Positions 20,545 through 31,373 of a stretch of DNA of 64,000 bases are shown piece after piece; the stretch's first letter is position 1, and every line of letters starts with the position of its first letter. The notes below the pieces were generated by a model that searched no databases, was not told the DNA's origin, and saw only the letters and a program-made list of their open reading frames with translations. The DNA comes from Xylanibacter rodentium (lineage in GTDB: Bacteria; Bacteroidota; Bacteroidia; Bacteroidales; Bacteroidaceae): positions 1 through 64,000 of the forward strand of contig NZ_JABKKE010000017.1 of assembly GCF_013166575.1 (NCBI RefSeq), written 5' to 3'. A program made the translations under genes and the position numbers.

Positions 20545-21057
20545 ATGGCAATGAACAAAGTTAAAGTAAATAGTGATGTTGAATTAAAGGACAGATTGGT
20601 TGCTATTAACCGTGTTACTAAAGTAACTAAGGGAGGTCGCACTTTTACATTCGCAGCTATTGTCGTTGTCGGTGACGGTAACGGTATTATCGGTTGGGGA
20701 CTTGGCAAGGCTGGAGAAGTTACTGCAGCTATTGCAAAGGGTGTTGAGGCAGCTAAGAAAAATCTCGTTAAGGTGCCTGTGCTTAAGGGTACTATACCTC
20801 ACGAGATGGAGGCACATTTCGGAGGCGCAGAGGTATTTCTGAAGCCTGCCGCTGCTGGTACGGGTCTGGTTGCCGGAGGTGCTATGCGTGCTGTACTTGA
20901 TAGTGTTGGTGTGAAAGATATCCTTGCTAAGTCAAAGGGGTCTTCCAATCCTCATAACTTGGTTAAGGCAACTATTCTTGCACTGACTCAGATAAGAGAT
21001 GCTTACACTATAGCCGGTACACGTGGAATCAGTATGGACAAGGTTTTTAGAGGATAA
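20545..21057 (+). CDS. rpsE: 30S ribosomal protein S5
   Basis: Encodes 170 residues with the double-stranded-RNA-binding-like N-terminal domain ([20 protein letters not shown]) and the C-terminal [21 protein letters not shown]5 contributes to decoding accuracy and the mRNA entry channel. Confidence 0.98.
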   Translation: MAMNKVKVNSDVELKDRLVAINRVTKVTKGGRTFTFAAIVVVGDGNGIIGWGLGKAGEVTAAIAKGVEAAKKNLVKVPVLKGTIPHEMEAHFGGAEVFLKPAAAGTGLVAGGAMRAVLDSVGVKDILAKSKGSSNPHNLVKATILALTQIRDAYTIAGTRGISMDKVFRG

Positions 21058-21069
21058 GGAGATTTGAAT

Positions 21070-21246
21070 ATGGCAACAATTAAAATCAAGCAGATTAAAA
21101 GTAAAATTGGTGCTCCTGCAGACCAAAAGCGTACTCTTGAGGCATTAGGATTGCGCAAGATTTCTCAGGTCGTGGAAAAGGAAGACACTCCTTCACTCCG
21201 TGGAATGATACGCAAGGTACATCATTTAGTGACCGTAATAGACTAA
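21070..21246 (+). CDS. rpmD: 50S ribosomal protein L30
   Basis: Encodes 58 residues starting [14 protein letters not shown] at 21070; an in-frame TTG at 21064 would add two residues and is less likely. The pattern [11 protein letters not shown] ... [10 protein letters not shown] fits L30. Six bases separate rpsE from the TTG, showing tight packing. Confidence 0.96.
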   Translation: MATIKIKQIKSKIGAPADQKRTLEALGLRKISQVVEKEDTPSLRGMIRKVHHLVTVID

Positions 21247-21273
21247 TTATTCAAATAAAAAACAGATTCGATT

Positions 21274-21720
21274 ATGAAACTACATAATTTAAAGCCGGCA
21301 AAAGGCTCTACACACTCTTGTCGTAGAATCGGTCGTGGTCCAGGATCTGGTCTCGGCGGAACCTCTACACGCGGACATAAGGGTGCTAAAGCAAGATCCG
21401 GTTATAAGAGAAAGATTGGTTTCGAGGGTGGACAGATGCCTTTACAGCGTCGTGTTCCGAAGGCAGGTTTCAAAAATATCAACCACAAGGAGTACTTTGC
21501 TGTTAATCTGTCTACTATACAGAAACTTGCAGAGGAAAAGAATCTTGCTAAGATCGGAATTGCGGAACTCGTTGCTGCTGGTCTGACAAATGGCAAGGAA
21601 CTTGTTAAGGTTCTCGGAAACGGCGAACTGACAGCTAAAGTTGATGTAGAGGCAAATGCTTTCTCTAAGACTGCTCAGGCTGCTATAACTGCATTAGGTG
21701 GTAACGCAACAATAATTTAA
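21274..21720 (+). CDS. rplO: 50S ribosomal protein L15
   Basis: Encodes 148 residues with the glycine-rich N-terminus (GRGPGSGLGGTSTRGHKG) and FEGGQMPLQRRVPKAGF. L15 is a late assembly protein of the 50S subunit. Confidence 0.98.
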   Translation: MKLHNLKPAKGSTHSCRRIGRGPGSGLGGTSTRGHKGAKARSGYKRKIGFEGGQMPLQRRVPKAGFKNINHKEYFAVNLSTIQKLAEEKNLAKIGIAELVAAGLTNGKELVKVLGNGELTAKVDVEANAFSKTAQAAITALGGNATII

Positions 21721-21725
21721 AGATA

Positions 21726-23081
21726 ATGAAGAAGTTAATAGAGACACTAAAGAACATTTGGAAGGTTGAGGATTTGCGTCAGCGTATCCTTATTACAATC
21801 CTTTTTGTGGCTATCTACCGTTTGGGCTCGTTTGTGGTACTTCCTGGTATCAATCCTGCCATGTTGTCTGGACTTGAGGAGCAGACTCGGAATGGTCTGA
21901 TGGGACTTCTGAATGCATTCTCTGGTGGAGCATTTTCCAATGCTTCAATATTTGCATTGGGAATCATGCCTTATATCTCAGCTTCTATCGTTATGCAGCT
22001 TCTTGCCATCGCTGTGCCTTATTTCCAAAAGATGCAGCGTGAAGGAGAAAGCGGTCGCAAAAAGATTAGTGCGTATACTCGGTATCTGACGGTAGGTATT
22101 CTGCTGTTTCAGGCACCGAGTTACCTGATAAATCTTAGGATGCAAGCCGGTGATGCCATTGCTACGGGCATTTCTTGGCCTATGTTCATGATTACGGCTA
22201 CTTTGATTTTGGCTGCAGGAAGTATGTTTATCCTATGGCTGGGTGAACGTATCACGGATAAGGGTATCGGTAATGGTATCTCAATGATAATCATGATTGG
22301 TATCATTGCTCGTCTTCCACAGGCTTTCGTGCAAGAGATAAGCTCTCGCCTTACAGCTATTTCTGGTGGTGGATTTGTTATGTTCCTCATTGAGATTATG
22401 ATATTGTTTGCTGTGGTATGTGCTGCTATTTTGCTTGTACGGGGTACTCGAAGGATTCCTGTGCAGTATGCAAAGCGCATTGTAGGCAACAAGCAATATG
22501 GTGGAGCACGTCAGTATATTCCGTTGAAGTTGTTTGCTGCTAATGTAATGCCGATTATCTTTGCTCAGGCTTTGATGTTTATTCCATTGGCTGTAGTTCA
22601 GTATTCGACAACTGACGGTTCCGAGGGATTCTTTCATGCTATTTTCCGTCCTTTGATGGATCATCATAGTTGGGAGTATAATGTGGTATTTGCACTTTTG
22701 ATAATTGCATTTACCTATTTCTATACTGCTATTACGTTAAATCCTACTCAGATGGCGGAGGATATGAAGCGTAACAATGGTTTTATACCCGGTGTAAAAC
22801 CGGGAAAGGATACAGCTGATTATATAGATACAGTGATGTCACGTATAACGCTGCCCGGTTCATTGTTTATTGCTTTCATTGCTATAATGCCGGCATTGAT
22901 TGGAAAATTTGATGTGCAGGAAGGCTTCTCTCAGTTCTTTGGTGGAACATCTCTGTTGATTCTTATCGGTGTGGTACTTGATACACTTCAACAGATAGAG
23001 AGTCATCTGCTTATGCGCCATTATGACGGTTTGCTGAACTCGGGACGTGTGCATGGTCGTGGCGGTATGGCTGCCTATTAG
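21726..23081 (+). CDS. secY: Protein translocase subunit SecY
   Basis: Encodes 451 residues with ten predicted membrane helices. Diagnostic pieces are YRLGSFVVLPGINP in TM1, SIFALGIMPYISASIVMQLL in TM2, and the cytoplasmic loop ending in QKMQREGESGRKK. SecY forms the channel for protein export and membrane insertion with SecE and SecG. It follows rplO by five bases, as in most bacteria. Confidence 0.98.
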   Translation: MKKLIETLKNIWKVEDLRQRILITILFVAIYRLGSFVVLPGINPAMLSGLEEQTRNGLMGLLNAFSGGAFSNASIFALGIMPYISASIVMQLLAIAVPYFQKMQREGESGRKKISAYTRYLTVGILLFQAPSYLINLRMQAGDAIATGISWPMFMITATLILAAGSMFILWLGERITDKGIGNGISMIIMIGIIARLPQAFVQEISSRLTAISGGGFVMFLIEIMILFAVVCAAILLVRGTRRIPVQYAKRIVGNKQYGGARQYIPLKLFAANVMPIIFAQALMFIPLAVVQYSTTDGSEGFFHAIFRPLMDHHSWEYNVVFALLIIAFTYFYTAITLNPTQMAEDMKRNNGFIPGVKPGKDTADYIDTVMSRITLPGSLFIAFIAIMPALIGKFDVQEGFSQFFGGTSLLILIGVVLDTLQQIESHLLMRHYDGLLNSGRVHGRGGMAAY

Positions 23082-23096
23082 AATTTTGCTTCGGAG

Positions 23097-23897
23097 ATGA
23101 ATGTATTTCTGAAGACTGAAGATGAAATTGAGTTGATGCGCCAGGCAAGTCTGCTTGTAGGGAAGACACTTGGTGAATTGGCAAAACATATAAAACCAGG
23201 GGTAACGACTCTTCAATTGGATAAAATTGCAGATGAGTTCATTAGGGATAATGGAGCAAAACCTGCTTTTAAAGGGTTTCCAAATCCATTTGGTGAGCCG
23301 TTCCCTTCAAGTATTTGCACATCTGTCAATGATGTCATAGTTCATGGAATACCTGACAATAAGACAGTGCTACGCGATGGGGATGTTATTTCTATAGATT
23401 GTGGCACGGTTTTTGATGGGTATTGCGGAGACTCTTGCTATACATTTTGTGTTGGTGAAGTCTCATCTGAAATAAAGAGATTGTTGAAAACTACAAAAGA
23501 TTCTCTTTATTTGGGAATAGAAGCAGCTGTAGCGGGAAAGCATCTTGGAGATATCGGAAATGCAATTCAGGAACATTGTGAGAATAATGGTTATGGAATT
23601 GTAAGGGAATTGACAGGACATGGCATAGGCCGTGATATGCATGAGGAGCCTCAGGTTCCAAACTATGGTAACCGTAATGAGGGGTTAATGCTGAAAAATG
23701 GGATGTGTATTGCTGTTGAACCGATGGTTACAATGGGAAATCGGCTGATATGGCTGATGCCTGACAAGTGGACAGTTCGTACACGTGACGGAAAGCCGGC
23801 AGCTCATTTTGAGCATACGGTGGCTGTTCGTAGGGGTAAGGCAGAAATTTTATCTTCGTTTGAAGAAGTAGAGAAAATAGAAGGAAATTTATATTGA
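23097..23897 (+). CDS. map: Methionine aminopeptidase type I
   Basis: Encodes 266 residues. Removes the N-terminal methionine from new proteins. The five metal ligands are visible: Asp in [11 protein letters not shown] and in YCGDSCYTF, His in [15 protein letters not shown], Glu in [10 protein letters not shown] and Glu in AHFEHTVAV. Base composition is slightly more AT-rich than the ribosomal genes on both sides. Placement between secY and infA is common in Bacteroidetes. Confidence 0.97.
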   Translation: MNVFLKTEDEIELMRQASLLVGKTLGELAKHIKPGVTTLQLDKIADEFIRDNGAKPAFKGFPNPFGEPFPSSICTSVNDVIVHGIPDNKTVLRDGDVISIDCGTVFDGYCGDSCYTFCVGEVSSEIKRLLKTTKDSLYLGIEAAVAGKHLGDIGNAIQEHCENNGYGIVRELTGHGIGRDMHEEPQVPNYGNRNEGLMLKNGMCIAVEPMVTMGNRLIWLMPDKWTVRTRDGKPAAHFEHTVAVRRGKAEILSSFEEVEKIEGNLY

Positions 23898-23901
23898 AGA
23901 C

Positions 23902-24120
23902 ATGGCAAAACAATCCGCTATAGAGCAGGACGGGACAATAATTGAATCACTTTCAAATGCAATGTTCCGTGTAGAACTTGAAAATGGAGTGCAGATAATC
24001 GCACATATATCAGGTAAGATGAGAATGCACTACATTAAGATACTTCCTGGTGATAAGGTTAAGGTTGAGATGAGTCCTTATGACTTGACAAAAGGAAGAA
24101 TTGTATTTAGATACAAATAA
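23902..24120 (+). CDS. infA: Translation initiation factor IF-1
   Basis: Encodes 72 residues, an OB fold with [17 protein letters not shown] at the start and [20 protein letters not shown] at the end. IF-1 blocks the A site during initiation. Four bases after map. Confidence 0.98.
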   Translation: MAKQSAIEQDGTIIESLSNAMFRVELENGVQIIAHISGKMRMHYIKILPGDKVKVEMSPYDLTKGRIVFRYK

Positions 24121-24134
24121 ACGATAGACATAAT

Positions 24135-24251
24135 ATGAAGACAAGAGCATCATTGAAGAGACGTAACGCTGACTGCAAGATTGTGCGTCGTAAGGGACGT
24201 CTGTTCGTTATCAACAAGAAGAACCCGAAGTACAAGATGCGTCAGGGTTAA
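24135..24251 (+). CDS. rpmJ: 50S ribosomal protein L36, zinc-free form
   Basis: A 38-residue gene read directly from the sequence: ATG at 24135, stop TAA at 24249-24251. Starts [15 protein letters not shown] and ends PKYKMRQG. The classical L36 zinc ligands (three Cys and one His) are mostly replaced: one Cys remains, the others are Arg, Asn and Tyr, so it cannot bind zinc in the normal way. This C-minus form is expected to fold without metal. Located between infA and rpsM as usual. Confidence 0.95.
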   Translation: MKTRASLKRRNADCKIVRRKGRLFVINKKNPKYKMRQG

Positions 24252-24286
24252 TTATCAAACAAACATTTAATTAATTTTATTAACAA

Positions 24287-24667
24287 ATGGCAATAAGAAT
24301 TGTTGGAGTAGATTTGCCCCAGGAGAAGCGTGGCGAAATCGCATTGACTTATATCTATGGTATAGGTCGAAGTAGTTCAGCAAAGATATTGGATAAGGCC
24401 GGCGTGAGCCGCGACTTGAAGGTCAGCGAGTGGACTGACGATCAGGCTGCCAAGATCCGTGAAATTATCGGTGCTGAATTCAAAGTAGAAGGTGATCTCC
24501 GTTCTGAGATCCAGTTGAATATCAAGCGACTGATGGATATTGGTTGCTATCGTGGAGTTCGTCATCGTAACGGTCTTCCTGTTCGTGGTCAGAGTACAAA
24601 GAATAATGCTCGCACTCGCAAGGGAAAGAAAAAGACTGTTGCTAACAAGAAGAAGGCCACTAAATAA
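24287..24667 (+). CDS. rpsM: 30S ribosomal protein S13
   Basis: Encodes 126 residues; [40 protein letters not shown] and a basic tail are typical. S13 bridges 30S and 50S and contacts P-site tRNA. Confidence 0.98.
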   Translation: MAIRIVGVDLPQEKRGEIALTYIYGIGRSSSAKILDKAGVSRDLKVSEWTDDQAAKIREIIGAEFKVEGDLRSEIQLNIKRLMDIGCYRGVRHRNGLPVRGQSTKNNARTRKGKKKTVANKKKATK

Positions 24668-24697
24668 TTAGTAATTACAAATTGAGAATTTAGAATT

Positions 24698-25087
24698 ATG
24701 GCAAAGAAAACAGTCGCTTCAAAGAAAAGAAATGTAAAAGTTGACGCTATGGGTCAGCTTCATGTTCATAGCTCTTTCAACAATATCATCGTATCTTTGG
24801 CAAATAGTGAGGGTCAGGTGATTTCTTGGTCTTCTGCAGGTAAGATGGGATTCCGTGGCTCTAAGAAGAATACTCCGTATGCAGCCCAGATGGCAGCAGA
24901 GGATTGCGCAAAGGTTGCTTTTGACCTCGGTTTGCGTAAGGTAAAAGCATACGTTAAAGGTCCGGGTAATGGACGTGAATCTGCTATACGTGCCGTACAT
25001 GGTGCTGGTATTGAAGTAACAGAGATTGTTGATGTCACTCCGCTGCCACACAACGGTTGCCGTCCTCCGAAGAGAAGAAGAGTATAG
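24698..25087 (+). CDS. rpsK: 30S ribosomal protein S11
   Basis: Encodes 129 residues with [29 protein letters not shown] and the end [12 protein letters not shown], all diagnostic. S11 is part of the 30S platform near the E site. Confidence 0.98.
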   Translation: MAKKTVASKKRNVKVDAMGQLHVHSSFNNIIVSLANSEGQVISWSSAGKMGFRGSKKNTPYAAQMAAEDCAKVAFDLGLRKVKAYVKGPGNGRESAIRAVHGAGIEVTEIVDVTPLPHNGCRPPKRRRV

Positions 25088-25131
25088 TTCACAGGTACAA
25101 TGTTGTTGAAACAAGAAAAAGTATAATAATT

Positions 25132-25737
25132 ATGGCAAGATATATAGGACCGAAATCAAAAATTGCGCGTCGTTTTGGTGAGCCCATTTTCGGCGCAGAC
25201 AAAGTTTTGTCCAGGAGAAACTTCCCTCCCGGACAGCATGGCAATAACCGTCGCAGAAAGATGTCTGAGTATGGTGTCATGTTGGCAGAGAAGCAGAAAG
25301 CCAAGTATACATACGGAGTACTTGAGCGTCAGTTCCGTAATATGTTTGAGAAGGCTGCTAAGGCTGACGGTATTACCGGTGAGGTGTTGCTGCAGAATCT
25401 TGAGTGTCGTCTCGATAATGTTGTTTTTCGTTTGGGTATAGCTCCAACACGTGCGGCTGCTCGTCAGCTTGTCGGACATAAACATATTACAGTTGACGGA
25501 AAAGTTGTTAACATTCCTTCATATGCTGTAAAGCCGGGACAGATAATTGCTGTTCGTGAAAAATCCAAATCTCTTGAGGTTATCGATGCAGCTCTTGCAG
25601 GCTTTAATCACAGCAAGTATCCTTGGATAGAATGGGATGAGAATACAAAGAGCGGTAAGTTCTTGCACAAGCCAGAGCGTGCCGATATTCCTGAGAATAT
25701 CAAGGAGCAGTTAATCGTTGAGTTATACTCTAAATAA
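25132..25737 (+). CDS. rpsD: 30S ribosomal protein S4
   Basis: Encodes 201 residues from ATG 25132 ([16 protein letters not shown]). A longer in-frame opening from 25057 overlaps rpsK and adds residues without similarity to S4, so it is rejected. The S4 RNA-binding domain [20 protein letters not shown] is clear. It is a primary 16S-binding protein. Confidence 0.97.
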   Translation: MARYIGPKSKIARRFGEPIFGADKVLSRRNFPPGQHGNNRRRKMSEYGVMLAEKQKAKYTYGVLERQFRNMFEKAAKADGITGEVLLQNLECRLDNVVFRLGIAPTRAAARQLVGHKHITVDGKVVNIPSYAVKPGQIIAVREKSKSLEVIDAALAGFNHSKYPWIEWDENTKSGKFLHKPERADIPENIKEQLIVELYSK

Positions 25738-25750
25738 AATCATTGAATTA

Positions 25751-26743
25751 ATGGCGATATTAGCATTTCAAAAACCTGATAAAGTCGTAATGTTGGAGGC
25801 TAATGACAAATTCGGCAAATTTGAATTTCGTCCGTTAGAGCCTGGCTTCGGTGTTACTATAGGTAATTCCTTGCGCCGCATTCTTCTTTCATCTCTCGAG
25901 GGTTATGCGATTAATACGATTCGCATTGCCGGCGTTGAGCATGAGTTTTCATCCGTATCTGGAGTAAAGGAGGATGTCACCAACATGATCTTGAATCTCA
26001 AGCAAGTGAGATTCAAGCAAATAGTAGAAGAGTTCGAGAACGAAAAAGTCAGTATCACGGTTGAGAATTCTACCGAATTCAAGGCTGGTGATATCGGTAA
26101 GTATCTGACTGGATTTGAAGTGTTAAACCCGGATTTAGTGATTTGTCATTTAGACTCCAAAGCTTCAATGCAGATTGATCTTACTATCAACAAAGGTCGT
26201 GGATATGTGCCCGCTGATGAAAACCGGGAATTCTGCACCGATGTTAATGTAATTCCAATCGATTCTATTTACACCCCAATCCGTAACGTTAAGTATTCAG
26301 TAGAGCCGTATCGCGTTGAACAGAAGACCGATTATGACAAACTGGTTATGGAAGTGACTACGGATGGTTCCATTCACCCGAAAGATGCGCTGAAAGAAGC
26401 GGCCAAAATCTTGATTTACCACTTCATGTTGTTCTCTGATGAGAAAATCACTCTCGAGAATGCGGATGTTGATGGCAATCAGGAATTTGATGAGGAAGTT
26501 CTGCATATGCGTCAGTTACTCAAGACACGTCTTGTGGATATGAGCTTAAGTGTTCGTGCCCTCAACTGTCTTAAGGCAGCAGATGTTGATACTCTTGGCG
26601 ACTTGGTACAATACAATAAGACCGATCTGCTTAAGTTCCGCAACTTCGGTAAGAAATCGCTCACTGAGCTTGATGATTTGCTCGAGAGTCTGAATCTGTC
26701 GTTTGGAACCGATATTTCTAAATACAAATTGGATAAAGAATAA
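25751..26743 (+). CDS. rpoA: DNA-directed RNA polymerase subunit alpha
   Basis: Encodes 330 residues from ATG 25751 ([14 protein letters not shown]); the in-frame extension into rpsD (to 25718) is rejected. N-terminal dimerisation domain with [20 protein letters not shown] and C-terminal helix-hairpin-helix domain with [20 protein letters not shown] that can contact promoter DNA and activators. Lies between rpsD and rplQ as in the classical alpha operon. Confidence 0.98.
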   Translation: MAILAFQKPDKVVMLEANDKFGKFEFRPLEPGFGVTIGNSLRRILLSSLEGYAINTIRIAGVEHEFSSVSGVKEDVTNMILNLKQVRFKQIVEEFENEKVSITVENSTEFKAGDIGKYLTGFEVLNPDLVICHLDSKASMQIDLTINKGRGYVPADENREFCTDVNVIPIDSIYTPIRNVKYSVEPYRVEQKTDYDKLVMEVTTDGSIHPKDALKEAAKILIYHFMLFSDEKITLENADVDGNQEFDEEVLHMRQLLKTRLVDMSLSVRALNCLKAADVDTLGDLVQYNKTDLLKFRNFGKKSLTELDDLLESLNLSFGTDISKYKLDKE

Positions 26744-26750
26744 TTAAAAA

Positions 26751-27254
26751 ATGAGACATAACAAGAAATTCAATCATCTTGGTCGTACTGCATCTCATCG
26801 TAGTGCCATGCTTGCAAATATGGCAATATCGCTGATTATGCACAAAAGAATCACTACGACTGTTGCAAAGGCTAAAGCTCTGAAGAAGTATGTAGAGCCC
26901 TTGATAACTCGTTCTAAGGACGATTCAACAAACTCACGTCGTGTAGTGTTCCGTTATTTGCAGAACAAGGAAGCTCTGAAGGAACTTTTCGGTGAAGTAG
27001 CTGCAAAGGTAGGTGATCGTCCCGGAGGATATACCCGTATCATTAAATTGGGTACTCGTCAGGGTGATGCTGCCCCCATTTGCTTCATTGAGCTTGTTGA
27101 CTTTGATGAGAATATGGCTAAGACAACCGCTTCCAAGAAGAAAGCTACACGCCGTTCACGTAAGTCAACAAAGTCAGAAGAAGCTGTTGTTGAAGAGACT
27201 GCCACAACAGAAACAGAGACTCCCGTAGCAGAGGAGGCTCCAAAAGCTGAATAA
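26751..27254 (+). CDS. rplQ: 50S ribosomal protein L17 with Glu/Ala/Thr-rich tail
   Basis: Encodes 167 residues. The first 125 or so are normal L17 ([31 protein letters not shown]). After a lysine/arginine-rich segment ([13 protein letters not shown]) follows an acidic tail of about 30 residues ([14 protein letters not shown]). C-terminal extensions are common in Bacteroidetes L17; the function is unknown. Last gene of the cluster, followed by a strong terminator at 27281. Confidence 0.97.
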   Translation: MRHNKKFNHLGRTASHRSAMLANMAISLIMHKRITTTVAKAKALKKYVEPLITRSKDDSTNSRRVVFRYLQNKEALKELFGEVAAKVGDRPGGYTRIIKLGTRQGDAAPICFIELVDFDENMAKTTASKKKATRRSRKSTKSEEAVVEETATTETETPVAEEAPKAE

Positions 27255-27280
27255 ATAGAATTTTGGTGAATCCGATAGGG

Positions 27281-27318
27281 CGGGTCCGACAGGTTTAATC
27301 CGGTTGGACCCGTTTTTT
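27281..27318 (+). terminator. Rho-independent terminator of the ribosomal cluster
   Basis: CGGGTCC at 27281-27287 pairs with GGACCCG at 27306-27312, extended inward by three more pairs, followed directly by six T residues. It lies 27 bases after the rplQ stop. Confidence 0.88.
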
Positions 27319-27362
27319 GTGTTTACACAAGAATATAGCAACAATCATGAAATGTCCGGTCA

Positions 27363-27968
27363 TTATTTTCCAAACACCAGTACGCGTTCTTCTTCTGGCA
27401 GAAATGTTTTGTGTAGCATATCTTCTGCCGGTGAACCGAAGGGCATTTGTGCTATCAATTCCCATGTTCCACTGATGTTCCATTCCTTGCGTACCGCGCA
27501 ATCTATTATCGGATTGTAATGTTGTAGAGATGCTCCGAACCCCATGTCTTCCAGCATGGTCCATACTGCAAATTGGTGCATTGCCGATGTTTGCTGCGAC
27601 CACGTGGGGAATCTCTCACTATATATCGGATTTTCGTCTTGTAGTTGTTTCACGGTTGTTTTATCTTCATAAAACAGTACCGTACCGTATCCCGAACGGA
27701 ATCCATTGTCGATTTTTCTTTCCGTATTCTTTATGGATTCTGGCGATACAATTTTTTTCAGTTCCATTTTTACTATATCCCACAGTCTGCGATGATGTTC
27801 GCCGAAAAGCAGTACCATGCGTGAAGATTGTGAATTGAACGCTGACGGTACGTGTAGAATGGCAAGATTCAGCATTTCAATTATTTTTTTGTCGCTTACC
27901 GGCGATTTGTCTGACAGTCTATAGTAACTCCGTCTGTTAACTAATGCTTCCTGAAAACTTCTCTTCAT
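27363..27968 (-). CDS. Nitroreductase-family FMN oxidoreductase (Frm2-like)
   Basis: Encodes 201 residues. The N-terminus FQEALVNRRSYYRL is the FMN-binding Arg-rich start of nitroreductases, followed by VPSAFNSQSSRMVLL, typical of the Frm2/YdgI-like branch. Near the C-terminus GFGASLQHYNP is the conserved segment before the last strand. Such enzymes reduce nitro compounds or lipid-derived substrates with NAD(P)H; the natural substrate is unknown. Monocistronic, convergent with rplQ. Confidence 0.85.
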   Translation of the reverse strand: MKRSFQEALVNRRSYYRLSDKSPVSDKKIIEMLNLAILHVPSAFNSQSSRMVLLFGEHHRRLWDIVKMELKKIVSPESIKNTERKIDNGFRSGYGTVLFYEDKTTVKQLQDENPIYSERFPTWSQQTSAMHQFAVWTMLEDMGFGASLQHYNPIIDCAVRKEWNISGTWELIAQMPFGSPAEDMLHKTFLPEEERVLVFGK

Positions 27969-27997
27969 AGTCTTATCATTTTAGGGGTTATGTGCCA

Positions 27998-28005
27998 CAA
28001 ATATA
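27998..28005 (-). promoter_or_regulatory. -7 promoter element of the nitroreductase gene
   Basis: TATATTTG on the minus strand, 30 bases before the start codon at 27968. No clear -33 TTTG at the right distance. The remaining 28006-28233 of this gap is AT-rich and shows no gene. Confidence 0.4.
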
Positions 28006-28233
28006 GCCATTCTTTTTTATTATCTGTCATTTGAATGTTGTGGTATATGCTTTTTTGATAAGTTTTAAAATCAGTTTGCAGCTATTCTGATGCAGTGATG
28101 TTTGATGGTTGATGAATGAAGTCAGAAATCGAGTCAAGTTTTTGTAGGGTGTTTAAAAATGTAATCTTTAGTTATAAATATATATATGATACATAAAAAT
28201 GTGATATGTATATACATTTTACATACTTTTCCG

Positions 28234-28241
28234 TATTTTTG
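28234..28241 (+). promoter_or_regulatory. -7 promoter element of the M16 peptidase gene
   Basis: TATTTTTG matches the TAnnTTTG box and lies 29 bases before the ATG at 28270. The -33 half is not evident. Confidence 0.4.
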
Positions 28242-28269
28242 CACAAACTAAACATAAAGCAGTGAAAAC

Positions 28270-31200
28270 ATGGTTAACAAGAAAAGACGATTCGTCACAT
28301 CCCATCATTCTGTATTACGAGACATAGCATGTACCATCATTATGATTTGGCTTCGTGTCATTGTTGCTGTAGGTCAGCCGTTTGCATCATCATATTGTCC
28401 GGTATCCCTTTTGCTGTCAGCGGGCAGATTGACTGATAAAGGGACTTGCGGACCAGGTGATGACAAGTCGGAACACCCATACATGTTGCAGGTGAAAGAG
28501 CTGATGCTGAGCAACGGACTTACCGTGTGGATAAATGAAGACCACACTCAGCCCAAAGCCTATGGTGCCGTGGTTGTAAAAGCAGGTGCGCGTGACTGTC
28601 CCGATACGGGTATTGCCCACTATTTCGAGCATATCCTGTTCAAGGGCACCGACAATATCGGTACTGTAGATTATTCTCGCGAACGTCCTTGGCTCGATTC
28701 CATAGCCGCATGTTACGACCGTCTGTCACAGACCGTTGACGAAAGCCGTCGTCGTATGATACAGCAAGATATCAACCGTCTGAGCATAGAGGCTGCCCGA
28801 TATGCCATACCCAACGAGTTCAACAATCTTATTTCTCGTTATGGCGGTACGGGACTCAATGCCTATACATCGCTTGATGAGACTGTGTTCTACAACACTT
28901 TCAGCCCACAGTATATAGCCCAATGGGCCGAACTCAACAGCGAGCGCATGCTCAATCCTGTGTTCCGTCTCTTCCAAAGCGAACTTGAGACGGTCTATGA
29001 GGAGAAGAACATGTATTCCGACAATATGCTCGTGCCGGCCTTGGAGGCTGTGCAGAATCGTGTTTTCGCCGGCACGCCATATGAATACCCGATCATCGGT
29101 AGTACCGCGAATTTGAAAAATCCGCGTCTGTCGGAGATGCAGGCATTTTTCGATCGTTATTACGTGGCAGGCAATATGGGGTTGATGCTTTGCGGCGACA
29201 TCTGTGCCGATACAATCGTTCCGTTGCTTGAGCGTACCTTCGGACGTCTGCGCCGTGGTGATGTTCCCTTGCGTACACCGGTGGTGCAGAGTCCTTTCGG
29301 CAGTTCTGACCGTCTTGACATCAAAGTGCCCATCCCCGTCATAAAGGCGCAGGGCCATATTTTCCGTGCACCTAAAGCGACACACCCCGATCATGTCCCT
29401 TTAGAACTGGCCATGTTGTTGCTCTCCAACAGTTCGGGCACAGGTCTGCTCGACTCGCTTGAGCATGCCCACAAGGTGATGGGTGTAATGGCTGGCGTGG
29501 TGGGACTGTCGGGCGACGATGACCTCGTTGGCTATGGATACATTCCGCGCCTGCCATTCGGTTCAAAGAAGAAGGCCGCCCGCCTTTGCCGTGAGCAGAT
29601 AGACAGACTCGCCACCGGCTGTTTTGACGATGCGATGCTTGAAGCCCTCAAAGTCGAGGAACTGCGCAAAGCCAAGGAAGAGCTTGAGGACATGTCCGTG
29701 CGTTCCTCGATGATGGTCAATGCCTTTTCCCGTGGGCGTAGTTGGGCCGATGTGCTTAGCCGTCCCGAACGTGTGCAGGCGGTTACTCGCACCGACATAG
29801 AGCGCGTGGCCCGTCAGTATCTCAGTGGAGGCAGTTTGCAGGTTACCAAGCGTTTCGGCCGATATGCCAAGGATAAAGTCAGCCAGCCCGGATACACCCC
29901 TGTGCCACCGGCCAACACTGGTGTACGTTCGGATTATGCCAAGCGTCTGGAGCAGATGCCTGTCGTGACGGCCAAACCGCGTTTCATAGATTTCGACAAC
30001 GATGTGCGTGTCATCCCTCTGCGTCCTCTCGTCACACTTTACACGGTGGATAATCCCGTAAACGATCTTTTCTCCCTCGAACTCATTTACCATCGCGGAA
30101 CCATTGCCGACAATCGTCTTGAAGCCGTGGCGTCATACATCGGTGATCTCGGCACCGATTCTCTTACACGCCATCAGTTCGGCAGCGCCTTGCAACGGCT
30201 TGGCTCGGAGATTACGGTAGAAGCCGGCGATGCAGATTTCACCATAACCGTCAAAGGTTTTGACAGCGCATTTGACGAAACGATGAAGCTGCTCAACAGT
30301 CTTCTCGCCACTGTCAAGGCCGATGAGGACAAGTTTGACGAACTTGTTATGAGTGAGCGTATAGCAGAACGCACTTTCTTCCGTGAGAACGCTGCAATAG
30401 CAGATGCGTTGTTCGAACGGGTGGCATATGGCGATGGTTCCAAATATTTGGGTCGGCTTACGGCCGACATGCTGAAGCGGATGAGCGGTCGTGAGCTTGT
30501 CGACATATTTTGTGACTTGCAGCATACCGAACTGAGCATCGTGTATAGTGGTACGCTGACCGTGGATGATGTTGAGAGCCGTGTGTGCCGTTGGTTGCCG
30601 ATTGACACCGTATCACGTCCGCAGACCGACAGTTACCGGCCTTTGCTTTCATACGACGAGCCTGTGGTATATGTCTATGACAGTCCGTCAGCCCGTCAAA
30701 CCATCATCGGCACTTATCACCAGCTGCCTCCGCAGCCGTCTGTTGCCGCACGCGCACGTCTCAACCTATGGAGCCGTTATTTTGGTGGTGGCATGTCGTC
30801 GTTGATGTTTCAGGATATCCGCGAGTTCCGTTCCTTGGCTTATTATGCTTATGGCGATGCAGAGCTACCGTCATTTATGCGCCATCCTGATGTTCCTGTG
30901 GCTTATCAGACCGTGATGGGCACACAGTCTGATAAGGCCATGCAGGCTCTTGGTGTGCTTGACTCCCTGTTTGCAGCCATGCCGTTGCGTGAGAACAATG
31001 TGGCTGCTGTGAAGCAGGCCATGGCTCATTCGGTCAACAACAACCGTCCCGCATTTCGTGACATCGGGCGCCATGTGGCCCGGTTGCGTGCCGGTGGTTA
31101 CTCTGCCGATCCGGCGCGTGCTTCCATGTCAGCTCTTGAGACGCTTGGCGCAGTTGATATCTCGGCTTTCTACGATGAGTGTGTGCGTCCGGCCAAGCGC

Positions 31201-31308
31201 GTTACTGTGGTTGTTGGCAACTGTGGCAAACTCGACATGGATGCCCTGTCTCGTTATGGCAGAGTGGTTGAGTTGAAGAAAGAAGATGTTTTCCGTGTAG
31301 GGAAGTGA
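28270..31308 (+). CDS. M16-family zinc metallopeptidase
   Basis: Encodes 1012 residues. A signal anchor or signal peptide lies around residues 17-45. The inverted zinc motif HxxEH is at His117-Glu120-His121 (AHYFEHILFKG), and the third ligand is a Glu near residue 240 (SELETVYEEKNM); the distance is longer than the usual 76 because of a helical insertion at about 135-185. Two M16 halves are visible; the second half (about 560-1000) lacks the zinc motif, as is normal for the inactive half. Bacteroidetes proteins of this size are usually periplasmic or outer-membrane-associated. Substrate unknown. The gene stands alone. Confidence 0.88.
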   Translation: MVNKKRRFVTSHHSVLRDIACTIIMIWLRVIVAVGQPFASSYCPVSLLLSAGRLTDKGTCGPGDDKSEHPYMLQVKELMLSNGLTVWINEDHTQPKAYGAVVVKAGARDCPDTGIAHYFEHILFKGTDNIGTVDYSRERPWLDSIAACYDRLSQTVDESRRRMIQQDINRLSIEAARYAIPNEFNNLISRYGGTGLNAYTSLDETVFYNTFSPQYIAQWAELNSERMLNPVFRLFQSELETVYEEKNMYSDNMLVPALEAVQNRVFAGTPYEYPIIGSTANLKNPRLSEMQAFFDRYYVAGNMGLMLCGDICADTIVPLLERTFGRLRRGDVPLRTPVVQSPFGSSDRLDIKVPIPVIKAQGHIFRAPKATHPDHVPLELAMLLLSNSSGTGLLDSLEHAHKVMGVMAGVVGLSGDDDLVGYGYIPRLPFGSKKKAARLCREQIDRLATGCFDDAMLEALKVEELRKAKEELEDMSVRSSMMVNAFSRGRSWADVLSRPERVQAVTRTDIERVARQYLSGGSLQVTKRFGRYAKDKVSQPGYTPVPPANTGVRSDYAKRLEQMPVVTAKPRFIDFDNDVRVIPLRPLVTLYTVDNPVNDLFSLELIYHRGTIADNRLEAVASYIGDLGTDSLTRHQFGSALQRLGSEITVEAGDADFTITVKGFDSAFDETMKLLNSLLATVKADEDKFDELVMSERIAERTFFRENAAIADALFERVAYGDGSKYLGRLTADMLKRMSGRELVDIFCDLQHTELSIVYSGTLTVDDVESRVCRWLPIDTVSRPQTDSYRPLLSYDEPVVYVYDSPSARQTIIGTYHQLPPQPSVAARARLNLWSRYFGGGMSSLMFQDIREFRSLAYYAYGDAELPSFMRHPDVPVAYQTVMGTQSDKAMQALGVLDSLFAAMPLRENNVAAVKQAMAHSVNNNRPAFRDIGRHVARLRAGGYSADPARASMSALETLGAVDISAFYDECVRPAKRVTVVVGNCGKLDMDALSRYGRVVELKKEDVFRVGK

Positions 31309-31373
31309 TTTTATCCGGTTAGCGTAACGTTTCGCTTTAGGGTAATCCCTACTTAAAAAACGGGAAAATTCCA